Source: Scandinavium sp051650185 (lineage in GTDB: Bacteria > Pseudomonadota > Gammaproteobacteria > Enterobacterales > Enterobacteriaceae). From it: DNA of 64,000 nucleotides. The position numbers and the translations under genes were made by a program. The notes below the pieces were generated by a model. The model was not told the origin of the DNA and ran no database searches. It saw nothing but the letters and a program-made list of their open reading frames with translations. The stretch spans positions 11,673-75,672 of the forward strand of contig NZ_JBOFIN010000047.1 of the NCBI RefSeq assembly GCF_051650185.1. The letters run 5' to 3'. Position 1 is the stretch's first letter. Every line of letters begins with the position of its first letter. This document shows, one piece after another, positions 1 to 8,765 of this stretch.

Positions 1-716
1 TGCTGGAAAAAGTGCCGCTGTTCAAACCGCACTTCACCGACCGCTTTATGCAGAAACTGGGCCACGCTTTCCCGGCACATTTACCCGAACGAATGAAAAG
101 TTACCGTAACCAGTACGAGCATCATTTAATGCTGAAGATGGCAGGCGACGGTATCGACGAGGCGCAGACGTGGTTAACGGAGTATTTCAAATCAGCCGAA
201 GGCGCGTTTTTCGCCTGTACGCCAGAAGAAGGCAGCAAAGCGTTCCTCCACCGCTTCGCGGCCGCAGGCGCAGCCATTCGCTATCAGGCCGTGCATGCCG
301 ATGAAGTGGAAGACATCCTGGCGCTGGATATCGCCCTGCGTCGCAATGACACCGAGTGGTTTGAACACCTGCCGCCGGAGATCGAGAGCCAGATTGCCTG
401 GAAGCTCTATTACGGCCACTTTATGTGTCACGTATTCCATCAGGATTACATTGTGAAGAAAGGCGTGGATGCTCACGCGCTGAAAGAGCAAATGCTCGCC
501 CTGCTCCGCGAGCGCGGCGCACAATACCCTGCGGAACATAACGTCGGCCATCTTTATGAAGCCACCGACTCGTTAAAACAGTTTTATCGTGAAAATGACC
601 CGACCAACAGCATGAACCCCGGCATTGGTAAGACCAGTAAGCAGAAATTCTGGGGAGAAGCTCGCGCATCGGAACAAGCCGATAATGTAACTGAAGCAAA
701 TCCCCCCCTGAATTAA
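1..716 (+). CDS. dld: Quinone-dependent D-lactate dehydrogenase, C-terminal part (5' end outside window)
   Basis: The frame is open from base 3 to the TAA at 714-716, so only about 238 C-terminal residues are present; the GTG at 12 is internal. The residues match the membrane-binding/cap end of Dld, the peripheral FAD enzyme that oxidises D-lactate to pyruvate and feeds electrons to the quinone pool. The tail NPGIGKTSK is typical of enterobacterial Dld, followed by a divergent polar tail ending in NPPLN. Its position beside pbpG is the same as in E. coli. A C-run/G-run hairpin (704-708 with 717-721) sits across the stop codon; it lacks a T-tract, so it is not a classical terminator. Confidence 0.95.
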   Translation, partial: LEKVPLFKPHFTDRFMQKLGHAFPAHLPERMKSYRNQYEHHLMLKMAGDGIDEAQTWLTEYFKSAEGAFFACTPEEGSKAFLHRFAAAGAAIRYQAVHADEVEDILALDIALRRNDTEWFEHLPPEIESQIAWKLYYGHFMCHVFHQDYIVKKGVDAHALKEQMLALLRERGAQYPAEHNVGHLYEATDSLKQFYRENDPTNSMNPGIGKTSKQKFWGEARASEQADNVTEANPPLN

Positions 717-813
717 GGGGGAGGAGTTTAATGCGGCTTAACTCCGTATTACAGTAGGTCTGTACGGTCAGAGAAACGTTTCTCTGACCAGTCAGACTGA
801 GGAGTTAAACATC
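704..813 (+). promoter_or_regulatory. Structured leader with perfect palindrome and possible Shine-Dalgarno-masking stem
   Basis: Seen directly: a perfect 24-bp palindrome at 766-789 (half-site GGTCAGAGAAAC) extended by GTCTG (758-762) and CAGAC (793-797). Outside it TTAACTCC (738-745) is the exact complement of GGAGTTAA (801-808), which contains the Shine-Dalgarno sequence of the next gene (ATG at 814). A second GGAGTT at 723-728 could pair with the same AACTCC. Inference: either an operator for an unknown regulator, or an mRNA fold that hides the ribosome site. No T-run follows, so it is unlikely to be just the dld terminator. Confidence 0.5.
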
Positions 814-1368
814 ATGTCAGCAGTAGATGTTTTGTACGGCGCTGAAGTGGAGATCCGTGAAGCAAAGCCTGACGATGCCCATGCGATCGCCTCACTTTAC
901 GCCTGGCATGTGTTAAACGGCCGCGCCTCCTTTGAAGAAGTGCCCCCTTCCGTTGACGAAATGCGCGAGCGCATGGCCCTCGTCAGCCAGCAAGGTTTGC
1001 CGTGGCTGGTCGCGCTGTATCGCGGCATTATTGTCGGTTACTGCTACGCCACCCAGTATCGCCCTCGCCCTGCCTACCGCTACACCCTTGAAGAATCTAT
1101 TTACGTCGATGCCAGCATGACTGGCCGCGGTATCGGCAGTTCTCTGCTGACAAAGCTGATTGAACTTTGTGAAAAAGGCCAATGGCGACAGATGGTTGCC
1201 GTTATCGGCGACGGCAATAACAATGCCGGTTCATTGCGATTGCATAAAAAACACGGCTTTGAAGTGGCAGGTCAATTGAGAAGCGTGGGCTATAAACTGG
1301 GTGACTGGAGAGATACGTTGATAGTTCAGCGCCCCTTAAATGATGGCGACTGGACGCTGCCTGAATAA
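814..1368 (+). CDS. GNAT-family N-acetyltransferase (phosphinothricin/methionine sulfone acetyltransferase-like)
   Basis: The 184-residue product has a single GNAT domain. It begins with the family-typical IREAKPDD and contains the acetyl-CoA-binding signature region (GRGIGSSLL, residues about 107-115) followed by GDGNNNAGSLRLHKKHGF, the form typical of the PAT/MddA/YncA branch that acetylates phosphinothricin, methionine sulfone or sulfoximine. Substrate is inferred from family only. ATG at 814 is preceded by AGGAG (800-804). It lies between dld and pbpG, which are adjacent in E. coli, so it is an accessory insertion. The leader contains an unusual inverted-repeat structure that may control its expression. 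Confidence 0.85.
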   Translation: MSAVDVLYGAEVEIREAKPDDAHAIASLYAWHVLNGRASFEEVPPSVDEMRERMALVSQQGLPWLVALYRGIIVGYCYATQYRPRPAYRYTLEESIYVDASMTGRGIGSSLLTKLIELCEKGQWRQMVAVIGDGNNNAGSLRLHKKHGFEVAGQLRSVGYKLGDWRDTLIVQRPLNDGDWTLPE

Positions 1369-1382
1369 CGTTTTGCCCCGAT

Positions 1383-1507
1383 GGTATCGGCATCGCCGGG
1401 CGGCACGTTGTTTGCCCGGCCTACAGACGGCGTTATTTTTGTAAGCCGGGTCAGGCGTGCAGTTTTTTGTAGGCCGGGTAAGGCTTAAGCCGCCACCCGG
1501 CACTTCC
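1383..1507. repeat. REP/BIME-type palindromic repeats
   Basis: Several GCCGGGY-type inverted units lie in the gap between two convergent genes: cgccgggcggcacg, tgcccggcctaca, gtaagccgggtcagg, gtaggccgggtaagg and gccacccggc. These are typical of enterobacterial REP elements, which sit at 3' ends and can stabilise mRNA or bind gyrase/IHF. No insertion sequence or gene is seen here. Confidence 0.8.
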
Positions 1508-1518
1508 GCCAACAGACC

Positions 1519-2463
1519 TTAATCCGCCTGCGTGGCTGGCTGTTCATTCTGAATGGCGTTCGCCATCTGTGCTTCCTTCTGCTTCTTGTAGCTCAGCGCC
1601 GCTGGCGGCACCGGCATGACTTTCCCGGTTTCAATCCAGGTGCGCAGACGGCTGGCATCGGCAAAATGCGTGTACTTCCCGAAGGCATCCATTACCACCA
1701 TCGCCACCGGGCGATTGTTCATCACGGTGCGCATCACCAGACAATGGCCGGCGGCGTTGGTGAAGCCCGTTTTGGTCAACTGGATATTCCAGTTTTCGCG
1801 ATATACCAGATGGTTGGTGTTACGGAATGGCAGCGTGTAGTTCGGGTTGCTGAAGGTCGCCATGTCCTCTTTGGTGGTGCTCAGTTGGCCAATCAGCGGG
1901 TACTGTTTGGTGGCGATCAGCAGTTTGGTGAGGTCACGCGCGGTCGATACGTTATGGATAGACAGCCCGGTTGGCTCGACGTATCGGGTGTGCGTCATGC
2001 CCAGCGATTTGGCTTTTGCATTCATTGCTCGAATGAATGCGTCATAGCCGCCAGGATAATGATGCGCCAGACTTGCCGCTGCGCGGTTTTCTGAAGACAT
2101 CAGCGCCAGCAGCAGCATGTTTTTGCGGCTGATGTGGCTGTTCAGGCGTACGCGTGAATAAATCCCTTTCATTTCAGGCGTCTGGCTGATGTCGACGCTC
2201 AGCATTTCATCCAGTGGCAGATGCGCATCCAGCACGACCATGGCGGTCATCAGCTTGGTTATCGACGCAATCGGGCGCACCAGGTCAGGCTCGCTGGCGT
2301 AAATCACTTTGTTGGTGTTGAGGTCGACGATCATCGCGCTGCCAGAAGCAATCTCCGGTTGAGATGCACTCGCCGTAGCGGCAGGTTTAGCAAGCGCCTG
2401 AGGCGCAAAAGGCACAGCCAGCATCAGCGCCAGGCTGAGCAAGGAAACACGAAATTTTAGCAT
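1519..2463 (-). CDS. pbpG: D-alanyl-D-alanine endopeptidase (penicillin-binding protein 7)
   Basis: A periplasmic low-molecular-weight PBP that cleaves D-Ala-meso-DAP cross-links in peptidoglycan. The protein is 314 residues with an N-terminal signal peptide (MLKFRVSLLSLALMLAVPF, cleavage near ALA). It has the serine-peptidase S11 motifs: S-x-x-K as SITK (about residue 67), SSEN and K-T-G in LTKTGF. The start at 2463 is chosen because MLKFRVS aligns with E. coli PbpG; an in-frame upstream start at 2538 would add 25 residues ahead of the signal peptide and is unlikely. Flanked by REP repeats downstream and yohC upstream on the same strand. Confidence 0.96.
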   Translation of the reverse strand: MLKFRVSLLSLALMLAVPFAPQALAKPAATASASQPEIASGSAMIVDLNTNKVIYASEPDLVRPIASITKLMTAMVVLDAHLPLDEMLSVDISQTPEMKGIYSRVRLNSHISRKNMLLLALMSSENRAAASLAHHYPGGYDAFIRAMNAKAKSLGMTHTRYVEPTGLSIHNVSTARDLTKLLIATKQYPLIGQLSTTKEDMATFSNPNYTLPFRNTNHLVYRENWNIQLTKTGFTNAAGHCLVMRTVMNNRPVAMVVMDAFGKYTHFADASRLRTWIETGKVMPVPPAALSYKKQKEAQMANAIQNEQPATQAD

Positions 2464-2629
2464 GATGAGAAGTCTGGTTTTTAGGCAAGTTAGGGAAGTC
2501 AGGCCGTTGTCCGCAAGACAAACGCAAGCCCGCATCATACCGTGTCAGAGCTTTCTCACGCCAGAGGTTAATCGTGAATAAATGATGCATAACTGACGCT
2601 GAAATAATCAGCGCCAATTATGATTGAGA

Positions 2630-3217
2630 TCAGAACAGGCGGTAGCCATAGCCCCAGAGGATCACCGTCAGCGCCAGCAGCACTTCCAATACGAGCACCC
2701 CGATGGCAAGCGTCGAACTGGCAAAGCTCAGGCCCTCTTCACGATTGATACCGAGGAAGGTCGGAATACCGATGTAAAGCAGATAACCGGTGTAGCAAAG
2801 CGCAATGGTGCCCACCAGCGCACAAAGCCAGACCAGCGGATAAAGCGCCACAATCCCGCTCAGGAAAATGGGCGTCGCGATATATCCGGCGAACACCATG
2901 CAGCGTTTCAGCGACGGGCGCTGAGGATAGTTACGCGCCATCCACCAGATGACACGGCCCATCACGGCCACCCCGGCCAGCATCAGCGCGTAAAACAGCA
3001 CGGCCAGCGCGAAACCCGTAAACAGTGAGAGTTTGACTACCGTGCCATCGCCGAAGTTCCAGCCAATTTGCGTGGTGCCGATAAAGGCGCAGACCACCGG
3101 TACCGCCGCCATCGCCAGAACATGATGAGTGTAGTGGTGCGAAACAGTTTCGTTTTCGCTCTGGATAACATGCATTTCACGATCAGGATGGGAGAAAAGT
3201 CCCCAGACATGGTTCAT
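2630..3217 (-). CDS. yohC: Inner membrane protein YohC, Yip1 family
   Basis: A 195-residue polytopic protein with about five hydrophobic segments, very similar along its length to E. coli YohC, a Yip1-domain inner membrane protein of unknown function. Start at 3217 gives MNHVWGLFSHPDREM as in relatives and has a strong AGGGGG ribosome site; the longer in-frame start (3247) lacks this. The C-terminus GYGYRLF is conserved. Confidence 0.93.
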   Translation of the reverse strand: MNHVWGLFSHPDREMHVIQSENETVSHHYTHHVLAMAAVPVVCAFIGTTQIGWNFGDGTVVKLSLFTGFALAVLFYALMLAGVAVMGRVIWWMARNYPQRPSLKRCMVFAGYIATPIFLSGIVALYPLVWLCALVGTIALCYTGYLLYIGIPTFLGINREEGLSFASSTLAIGVLVLEVLLALTVILWGYGYRLF

Positions 3218-3389
3218 AAAGCCCCCTTTCACGGCTTCGTACAGCACACCGTAAGTATAATGCAGGCTGGCGATTATAGTTTACTCAGCTCAAAAAAGAG
3301 CCAGTAAGGATCCCGTCCGTTGCCTGGTGATTGTGATTCAGAGGTGTATGCTTAAGGGAACCGAAGTTTCAGGGAGCCTGTAAACCTGT

Positions 3390-3956
3390 ATGGATATCAA
3401 TAGTCTGATTAGCCATTACGGCTATGCCGCGCTGGTGGTTGGGTCGATTGCGGAAGGAGAAACCGTCACTCTTCTTGGCGGTGTGGCGGCCCACCAGGGG
3501 CTGCTAAAATTCTGGCTGGTGGTCGTTTCGGTCGCCCTCGGCGGCATGATTGGCGACCAGGTACTTTACCTGCTTGGCCGTCATTTTGGTGGCCGCTTGC
3601 TAAAGCGCTTTTCCCGCCATCAGAAGAAAATTCAGAAGGCGCAAAAGCTCATTCAGAATCACCCTTACCTGTTTGTGATCGGCACCCGTTTTATGTACGG
3701 GTTCCGGGTGATTGGCCCGGTTCTGATTGGCGCCAGTCGCCTGCCACCGAAAATCTTCTTACCGCTGAATATCTTCGGCGCGATAGTGTGGGCACTCCTT
3801 TTCACCACTCTTGGTTATCTGGGCGGGGAAGTGATTGGGCCATGGCTTCACAATCTCGACCAGCACATAAAACACTGGGCGTGGCTGATTATTGTGGTCG
3901 CGGCCGTTATCGCGGTGCGCGTGTGGTTCTGGCACAAAGACAAAAAGGCGCAGTAA
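3390..3956 (+). CDS. yohD: DedA-family inner membrane protein YohD
   Basis: A 188-residue DedA/SNARE-associated-domain membrane protein. Family hallmarks are present: an acidic N-terminal E-G-E (residues 22-24) and the GTRFMYGFRVIGP segment (about 97-109) with its conserved arginines. DedA proteins are thought to be flippases or proton-linked transporters needed for envelope homeostasis; several are redundant in E. coli. It ends in a basic tail. Divergent from yohC and convergent with yohF (15-base gap). Confidence 0.95.
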   Translation: MDINSLISHYGYAALVVGSIAEGETVTLLGGVAAHQGLLKFWLVVVSVALGGMIGDQVLYLLGRHFGGRLLKRFSRHQKKIQKAQKLIQNHPYLFVIGTRFMYGFRVIGPVLIGASRLPPKIFLPLNIFGAIVWALLFTTLGYLGGEVIGPWLHNLDQHIKHWAWLIIVVAAVIAVRVWFWHKDKKAQ

Positions 3957-3971
3957 TCTGCGCCTTATCCG

Positions 3972-4742
3972 TTAGCCTTTTTCGTTCAAAAACTGCGGAT
4001 TGACCAGCATAAAACCGCCGTCGACGATCATCGACTGCCCGGTGACATACGAAGCATCATCCGAACACAGCCATGCCACCATGCCCGCAATCTCCTCGGT
4101 TTTGCCAGGGCGGGCAATCGGGATAGTCGGCATCGAACCGGCCTTCACATCGTCATCACTGAGATTGTTCATCGCCGTGGCGATAGCGCCGGGCGCGACC
4201 GCGTTGACCAGAATATTGTGGTCGACAAGCTCCAGCGCCAGGGACTTCGTTAGCCCGCCTAATGCATGTTTTGCGGCAGTGTAGGCGCTGGCCTGAGGCA
4301 GCGGCGTATGTTCATGTACCGACGTAATATTGATGATTCGCCCTCCGTCGCCCTGCGCAATCATCTGCCGGGCTGCAATCTGGGAGCAGAGCAACGCCCC
4401 TTCCACATCCACACAAAAGGTGGCGCGCCAGTCGTCAAGCGTGACATCCAGCACCGAAGCTTTGGTCATTCGCCCGGCGTTGTTGACCAGCACGTCAATA
4501 CGTCCTAACCGCTGAATGAGCGTTTCAAGCGCCTGCGCGCCCTGCGGAAGATGGCTTAAATCAAGCTGAATAGCCTGAGCCTGTTGGCCCAGTGCAGTAA
4601 TTTCCTGCACAGTTTGCCTTGCACCTTGTTCATCAGAGTGCCAGGTCACACCGACCGAGAACCCTTTCTGCGCAAGCTGCAAGGCACACTGTTTACCAAT
4701 ACCGGAATCGGATGCGGTCACGACCGCGACTTTTGTCGTCAT
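3972..4742 (-). CDS. yohF: Short-chain dehydrogenase/reductase YohF
   Basis: A 256-residue classical SDR oxidoreductase. It has the cofactor motif TASDSGIGK near the N-terminus, NNAG (about residue 89) and the catalytic triad in ITSVHEHT...SAYTAAKHA (Ser, Tyr-x-x-x-Lys). The end VDGGFMLVNPQF is as in YohF. Physiological substrate unknown. ATG at 4742 with an AGGAGG ribosome site. The mdtQ stop/start lies just upstream on the same strand. Confidence 0.94.
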   Translation of the reverse strand: MTTKVAVVTASDSGIGKQCALQLAQKGFSVGVTWHSDEQGARQTVQEITALGQQAQAIQLDLSHLPQGAQALETLIQRLGRIDVLVNNAGRMTKASVLDVTLDDWRATFCVDVEGALLCSQIAARQMIAQGDGGRIINITSVHEHTPLPQASAYTAAKHALGGLTKSLALELVDHNILVNAVAPGAIATAMNNLSDDDVKAGSMPTIPIARPGKTEEIAGMVAWLCSDDASYVTGQSMIVDGGFMLVNPQFLNEKG

Positions 4743-4797
4743 GGGAACCTCCTGGCGTTGACCCAGGAGGTAAGTATAGGAAAGTCAGTGAGAGGTG

Positions 4798-6237
4798 TTA
4801 TTTGCCGGTGTAGTGGTACCCGCCGCCGAGTGCGGAAGTTAGCTGAATACTGGCATCCACCCATTGGCCCTGCAGACGCAGCGCGCCAATTTGCTCTTGC
4901 AAAGGCGACAGCTTCGCGAGACTGACCTGAGAGCCAGATACGATCCCGGCTGCAAGGCGCGCCTGAGCCTGCTGCACGACCCGATCCGCGTCTTTGATGA
5001 CCTGCTGCTGTTGCTGGTTTTTCTCCATCAGCGTTTCAACCTGGCTTGCCGTTTTCGCCACCTGATTCACCGCGTCTACCACAGCTTTGTTGTAACTTGC
5101 CACCGAGAGGTCACGCTGCGCATCGGCGATATCAAGATTGGCGTTCAGGCGGCCGCTGTCGAAAATCGGCAACGTTAAGCCTGCCGTCACGCCCATCTGG
5201 TTTGCGGAATGGCGGAACAAATCACTTAAGTGCAGCGCGTCCTGCTGCAGGAAAGCCATCAGGTTGATATCCGGATAGAACGCGGCTTTAGCGGCATCGA
5301 CTTCGCTCATCGAGGCCTGAATGTACCAGTGTGCTTCCTGCAAATCAGGGCGACGAGCCAGCAGTTCATACCCTAACGTGGCTGGCATCTGGTTTTTCAC
5401 CGTAGGCAGCGTAACCGGATGCAGCGACAGTTTGCTGCTCTGGCTGTTGGTGAGCGCCATCAGACGGGCTTCAATCTCTTTCATGTTGCCAGTGACTTCC
5501 GTCAACTGCTGATCGGTTTTGCTGACGTTGATGTCGTTTTCTGCCCCTTCAACGGACGAGGTAATGCCACGCTGATACAACGCTTTGTCGACGGAAATAA
5601 TGTTGCTTTGCTCGTTTTTAACCTGCTCAAGCACCTGTTTTACCGCCGCTTCCGTCTGCCATTGCCAGTACAGACGCGCGACGCTGCTTGCCAGCACCTG
5701 CTGGGTTTGCGCCAGTTCGGCGGCACGGGCTTTGACTTCACCGATACGGGACTGCACCAGCGCGCGGTTTTTACCCCACAGATCGAGATCCCAGTTGGCG
5801 GTTAAACCAAAAGTCCCGTTGGTATACCACGGGCCGGTATTGTCGCCTTCATCGGTGGCAAACGGCCCCATCAGGCCTTCAGCGGACATTTTCTGGCGTT
5901 CAACATCCGCGCCAAAATCCACTTCCGGGCCAAGCTGAGACTGGGCCATCTGCGCCTGCGCTTCCGCCAGTTTGATACGTTGTTTTGCCACCTGCATATC
6001 AGGGGCATTGCTCAAAGCGCTGCTGATAAGACGATTCAACTGAGGATCGTGATAATCCTGCCACCAGCTGCTTTGCGGCCAGCCATTTTGCAGCGCCGCA
6101 GGCAGTGAGTTATCCACATGAGTTGCCGGTAATTGCTGTTGTAAAGGTGCACCAGTGTCATGAGATGGCGCGCAGCCGGACAAAGCAACAGCCAGCGGCA
6201 AGCCAATCATTGCAGCATAGAGAGCAGTACGTTTCAT
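4798..6237 (-). CDS. mdtQ: Outer membrane efflux lipoprotein MdtQ (NodT family)
   Basis: A 479-residue TolC-like outer membrane factor. The signal peptide ends in the lipobox LSGC (Cys22), so it is a lipoprotein. Two OEP repeats with long helices follow (about residues 60-260 and 275-470), including the repeated LARRPDLQEA element of this family. It would form the outer-membrane channel of a tripartite pump. In E. coli K-12 the corresponding gene (yohG/mdtQ) is disrupted; here the frame is complete. No inner-membrane pump or adaptor is adjacent, so its partner is encoded elsewhere. Confidence 0.92.
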   Translation of the reverse strand: MKRTALYAAMIGLPLAVALSGCAPSHDTGAPLQQQLPATHVDNSLPAALQNGWPQSSWWQDYHDPQLNRLISSALSNAPDMQVAKQRIKLAEAQAQMAQSQLGPEVDFGADVERQKMSAEGLMGPFATDEGDNTGPWYTNGTFGLTANWDLDLWGKNRALVQSRIGEVKARAAELAQTQQVLASSVARLYWQWQTEAAVKQVLEQVKNEQSNIISVDKALYQRGITSSVEGAENDINVSKTDQQLTEVTGNMKEIEARLMALTNSQSSKLSLHPVTLPTVKNQMPATLGYELLARRPDLQEAHWYIQASMSEVDAAKAAFYPDINLMAFLQQDALHLSDLFRHSANQMGVTAGLTLPIFDSGRLNANLDIADAQRDLSVASYNKAVVDAVNQVAKTASQVETLMEKNQQQQQVIKDADRVVQQAQARLAAGIVSGSQVSLAKLSPLQEQIGALRLQGQWVDASIQLTSALGGGYHYTGK

Positions 6238-6466
6238 ATCGTTTTCATTCTTCGGAAAGGACGCGCATCTTATTCTAAAAATGCAAATGAGCGTTTAGGA
6301 AAGCGTGGCACGGCACAAAAAGCAATAGCCTGACATATCCCGACATGCTTCTCCTCAGTATTTGCATAAACCATTAATGAGGCGAATGTATTCATCATTC
6401 ACATCATTGCGAGCTAAAGTCCGTATACTTCCCCGGCCAGTGAAGGCAAAACGTTAAGGAGGCCCT

Positions 6467-7201
6467 ATGGCTCAAAATATTTATGACGACCCGCAGTTTT
6501 TTGCCGGTTACGCCACACTTGACCGCTCGGTGAAGGGGCTTGACGGTGCGCCAGAATGGCCAGCACTGCAAAAAATGCTGCCCGAGGTTCAGGGCAAATC
6601 CCTTATCGACTTAGGCTGCGGCTACGGCTGGTTTTGCCGCTGGGCGCAGGAACAAGGCGCGGCAAACATTCTGGGGCTCGACGTCTCAGAGAAGATGCTG
6701 GAACGTGCACGTGAGATGACAGCAGGCTCGCAAATAACCTATCAGCGCGAAGACCTGGAAGCTCTGCAACTGCCTGCTGCTGGCCTTGATCTCGCTTACA
6801 GTTCGTTGGCGTTGCACTACCTCGAAAACATCGATGGCCTGTTTGCCACACTGTTTCAGGCGCTTAAACCTGGCGGGAAAATTGTGTTTTCTGCCGAGCA
6901 TCCCATCTACACAGCGGCGTTGAAGCAAGGCTGGTTTGTCGATGATGAGGGGCAAAAATCCTGGCCGGTGAATCACTATCAGCAGGAAGGGGTACGCATC
7001 AGCAACTGGTTCGCAGAAGGCGTGAAAAAGCAGCATCGTAAACTTTCCACGTGGATTAATGCGTTAACTGCCGCTGGTTTTGTCATTGAGCACCTGGATG
7101 AATGGGGCCCGGACGCCGCACAAATTGCCGCGAATCCAGCGCTCGAAGAAGAGAAAGAGCGCCCGATGATTTTCCTGTTGAGTGCGCGTAAGCCTGGTTA
7201 A
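6467..7201 (+). CDS. Class I SAM-dependent methyltransferase
   Basis: A 244-residue methyltransferase with the SAM-binding motif I LIDLGCGYGWF (about residues 46-56), an acidic loop GLDVSEKML, and the Methyltransf_11-like region DLAYSSLALHYLEN followed by LKPGGKIVFSAEHP. The substrate is not evident; relatives act on small molecules. ATG at 6467 follows AGGAGG (6457-6462). Its stop overlaps the convergent dusC stop (7198-7201). It sits between mdtQ and dusC, adjacent in E. coli, so it is an accessory or lineage-specific gene. Confidence 0.87.
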   Translation: MAQNIYDDPQFFAGYATLDRSVKGLDGAPEWPALQKMLPEVQGKSLIDLGCGYGWFCRWAQEQGAANILGLDVSEKMLERAREMTAGSQITYQREDLEALQLPAAGLDLAYSSLALHYLENIDGLFATLFQALKPGGKIVFSAEHPIYTAALKQGWFVDDEGQKSWPVNHYQQEGVRISNWFAEGVKKQHRKLSTWINALTAAGFVIEHLDEWGPDAAQIAANPALEEEKERPMIFLLSARKPG

Positions 7202-8145
7202 GGCCAGCGAACAGATTCGCGTTCTATCGCCACGGCAATGGATGCGGAATCCTGCAAAGTGCGGATAGTGGTGAAAAGTTCAGTCGCTTCGGCATACTCT
7301 TTACGCAGATAGCCCAGCCACTGCTTGATACGCGCGACATGATACAGGCCCGTGTCGCCCTGCTTTTCCAGGCGGCTGTATTTTCGCAGCAGCTGCATCA
7401 CTCCGTTCCACGGCATACGCGGCTCGTTGTACTTCACCACCCGGCTGAGGTTGGGAATATTCAGCGCACCGCGACCAATCATGACTGAATCGCAGCCCGT
7501 TGCCGCCATGCAGTCCTGTGCGCTTTGCCAGTCCCAGATTTCGCCATTAGCCACCACCGGAATAGTCAGTCGGCGGCGGATCTCACCGATCGCCTGCCAG
7601 TTAATACGCTCTGCTTTGTAACCATCGTCTTTAGTACGGCCGTGAACCACCAGTTCCGTGGCTCCAGCCTGTTGCACCGCGTCAGCAATCTCAAACTGAC
7701 GATCGCTGCTGTCCCAGCCGAGACGGACTTTCACCGTGACCGGTAAATGTGCCGGAACGGCTTCGCGCATGGCTTTAGCCCCGCGATAGATCAAATCAGG
7801 ATCTTTAAGCAACGTCGCCCCGCCGCCACTGCCATTGACCACTTTCGATGGACAGCCGCAGTTGAGATCGACGCCCCAGGAACCCAGCTCAACCGCACGC
7901 GCTGCGTTTTCTGCCAGCCATTCAGGGTATTGCCCCAGAAGCTGAACGCGAACCAGCGTGCCGGAAGCCGTACGGCTTTGATTGAGCAGCTCCGGGCACA
8001 AACGATGGAAGGATTTGACCGGCAGCAGTTGGTCCACCACACGCAGGAATTCGGTGATGCACACATCGTAATCATTAACTTCAGTCAGCAGGCCGCGAAC
8101 CAGTGAATCGAGCACGCCTTCCATCGGCGCCAGCAGAACACGCAT
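7198..8145 (-). CDS. dusC: tRNA-dihydrouridine(16) synthase
   Basis: A 315-residue FMN/NADPH-dependent enzyme that reduces U16 of tRNA. It starts with MRVLLAPMEGV, has the catalytic cysteine in LNCGCPSK (Cys98), and the FMN-phosphate and tRNA-binding TIM-barrel motifs VKVRLGW, VVHGRT, VVANGEI and MIGRGAL. Length and motifs match E. coli DusC rather than DusA or DusB. Monocistronic, convergent with the methyltransferase gene. Confidence 0.96.
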   Translation of the reverse strand: MRVLLAPMEGVLDSLVRGLLTEVNDYDVCITEFLRVVDQLLPVKSFHRLCPELLNQSRTASGTLVRVQLLGQYPEWLAENAARAVELGSWGVDLNCGCPSKVVNGSGGGATLLKDPDLIYRGAKAMREAVPAHLPVTVKVRLGWDSSDRQFEIADAVQQAGATELVVHGRTKDDGYKAERINWQAIGEIRRRLTIPVVANGEIWDWQSAQDCMAATGCDSVMIGRGALNIPNLSRVVKYNEPRMPWNGVMQLLRKYSRLEKQGDTGLYHVARIKQWLGYLRKEYAEATELFTTIRTLQDSASIAVAIERESVRWP

Positions 8146-8301
8146 ATCAGTATCCGGAGAAAAAAGAGCGGCTATGGTAGCGTTGTTGCCACAAGGTTTG
8201 AAGCCCCTTGTGTACTACACTGAAAGCCATTGATTTCTCCTTTATTCAGGCGATTTGCGACGGTGACGAAAAGGAATAGTGAGTATGCTCAGAATTCATG
8301 A

Positions 8302-8317
8302 TGTGATCGGTAGCACA
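8302..8317 (+). promoter_or_regulatory. Candidate CRP site upstream of yohJK
   Basis: TGTGA (8302-8306), a 6-base spacer and GCACA (8313-8317) match the CRP consensus in 9 of 10 core positions. A possible -10 TATGAT lies at 8334-8339, giving a centre near -37, slightly off the usual -41.5, so the exact promoter is uncertain. Confidence 0.45.
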
Positions 8318-8366
8318 TAACCGGCTTTAATTGTATGATGAATGCGTTCCATCAAGGGCGACGACC

Positions 8367-8765
8367 ATGAGCAAATCATTGAACATCATCTGGCAATACC
8401 TGCGTGCGTTTCTGCTGATTTACGCCTGTCTGTACGCTGGCATCTTTATCGCTTCGCTGTTACCTATCACCATTCCCGGCAGCATTATCGGGATGCTAAT
8501 CCTGTTCGTGCTGCTGGCTTTGCAAATCCTTCCCGCGAAATGGGTTAACCCCGGCTGCTACGTCCTTATCCGCTATATGGCGCTGCTGTTTGTGCCGATT
8601 GGCGTGGGCGTCATGCAATATTACGATGTGCTGCGTGCCCAGTTTGGCCCGGTGGTGGTGTCTTGCGCAGTGAGCACGCTGGTGGTGTTTTTGGTAGTGA
8701 GCTGGAGCTCGCACATCGTGCACGGTGAACGCAAAGTGGTAGGCCAAAAAGGAGCCGACAAATGA
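8367..8765 (+). CDS. yohJ: LrgA/CidA-family inner membrane protein YohJ
   Basis: A 132-residue membrane protein with four hydrophobic segments, nearly identical to E. coli YohJ. It is the LrgA/CidA (holin-like) half of the yohJK pair. In Gram-positives the family modulates murein hydrolase export or programmed lysis; in enterics CidA/LrgA-like pairs are linked to pyruvate or cytidine-associated physiology. The start at 8367 (MSKSLNI) matches orthologues; an earlier in-frame ATG at 8331 would add 12 unrelated residues. Overlaps yohK by four bases (ATGA). Confidence 0.94.
   Translation: MSKSLNIIWQYLRAFLLIYACLYAGIFIASLLPITIPGSIIGMLILFVLLALQILPAKWVNPGCYVLIRYMALLFVPIGVGVMQYYDVLRAQFGPVVVSCAVSTLVVFLVVSWSSHIVHGERKVVGQKGADK

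Noticed and set aside
1383..1507. Possible CRISPR-like or IS remnant
   Set aside because: Units are inverted REP palindromes with no spacers and no transposase.
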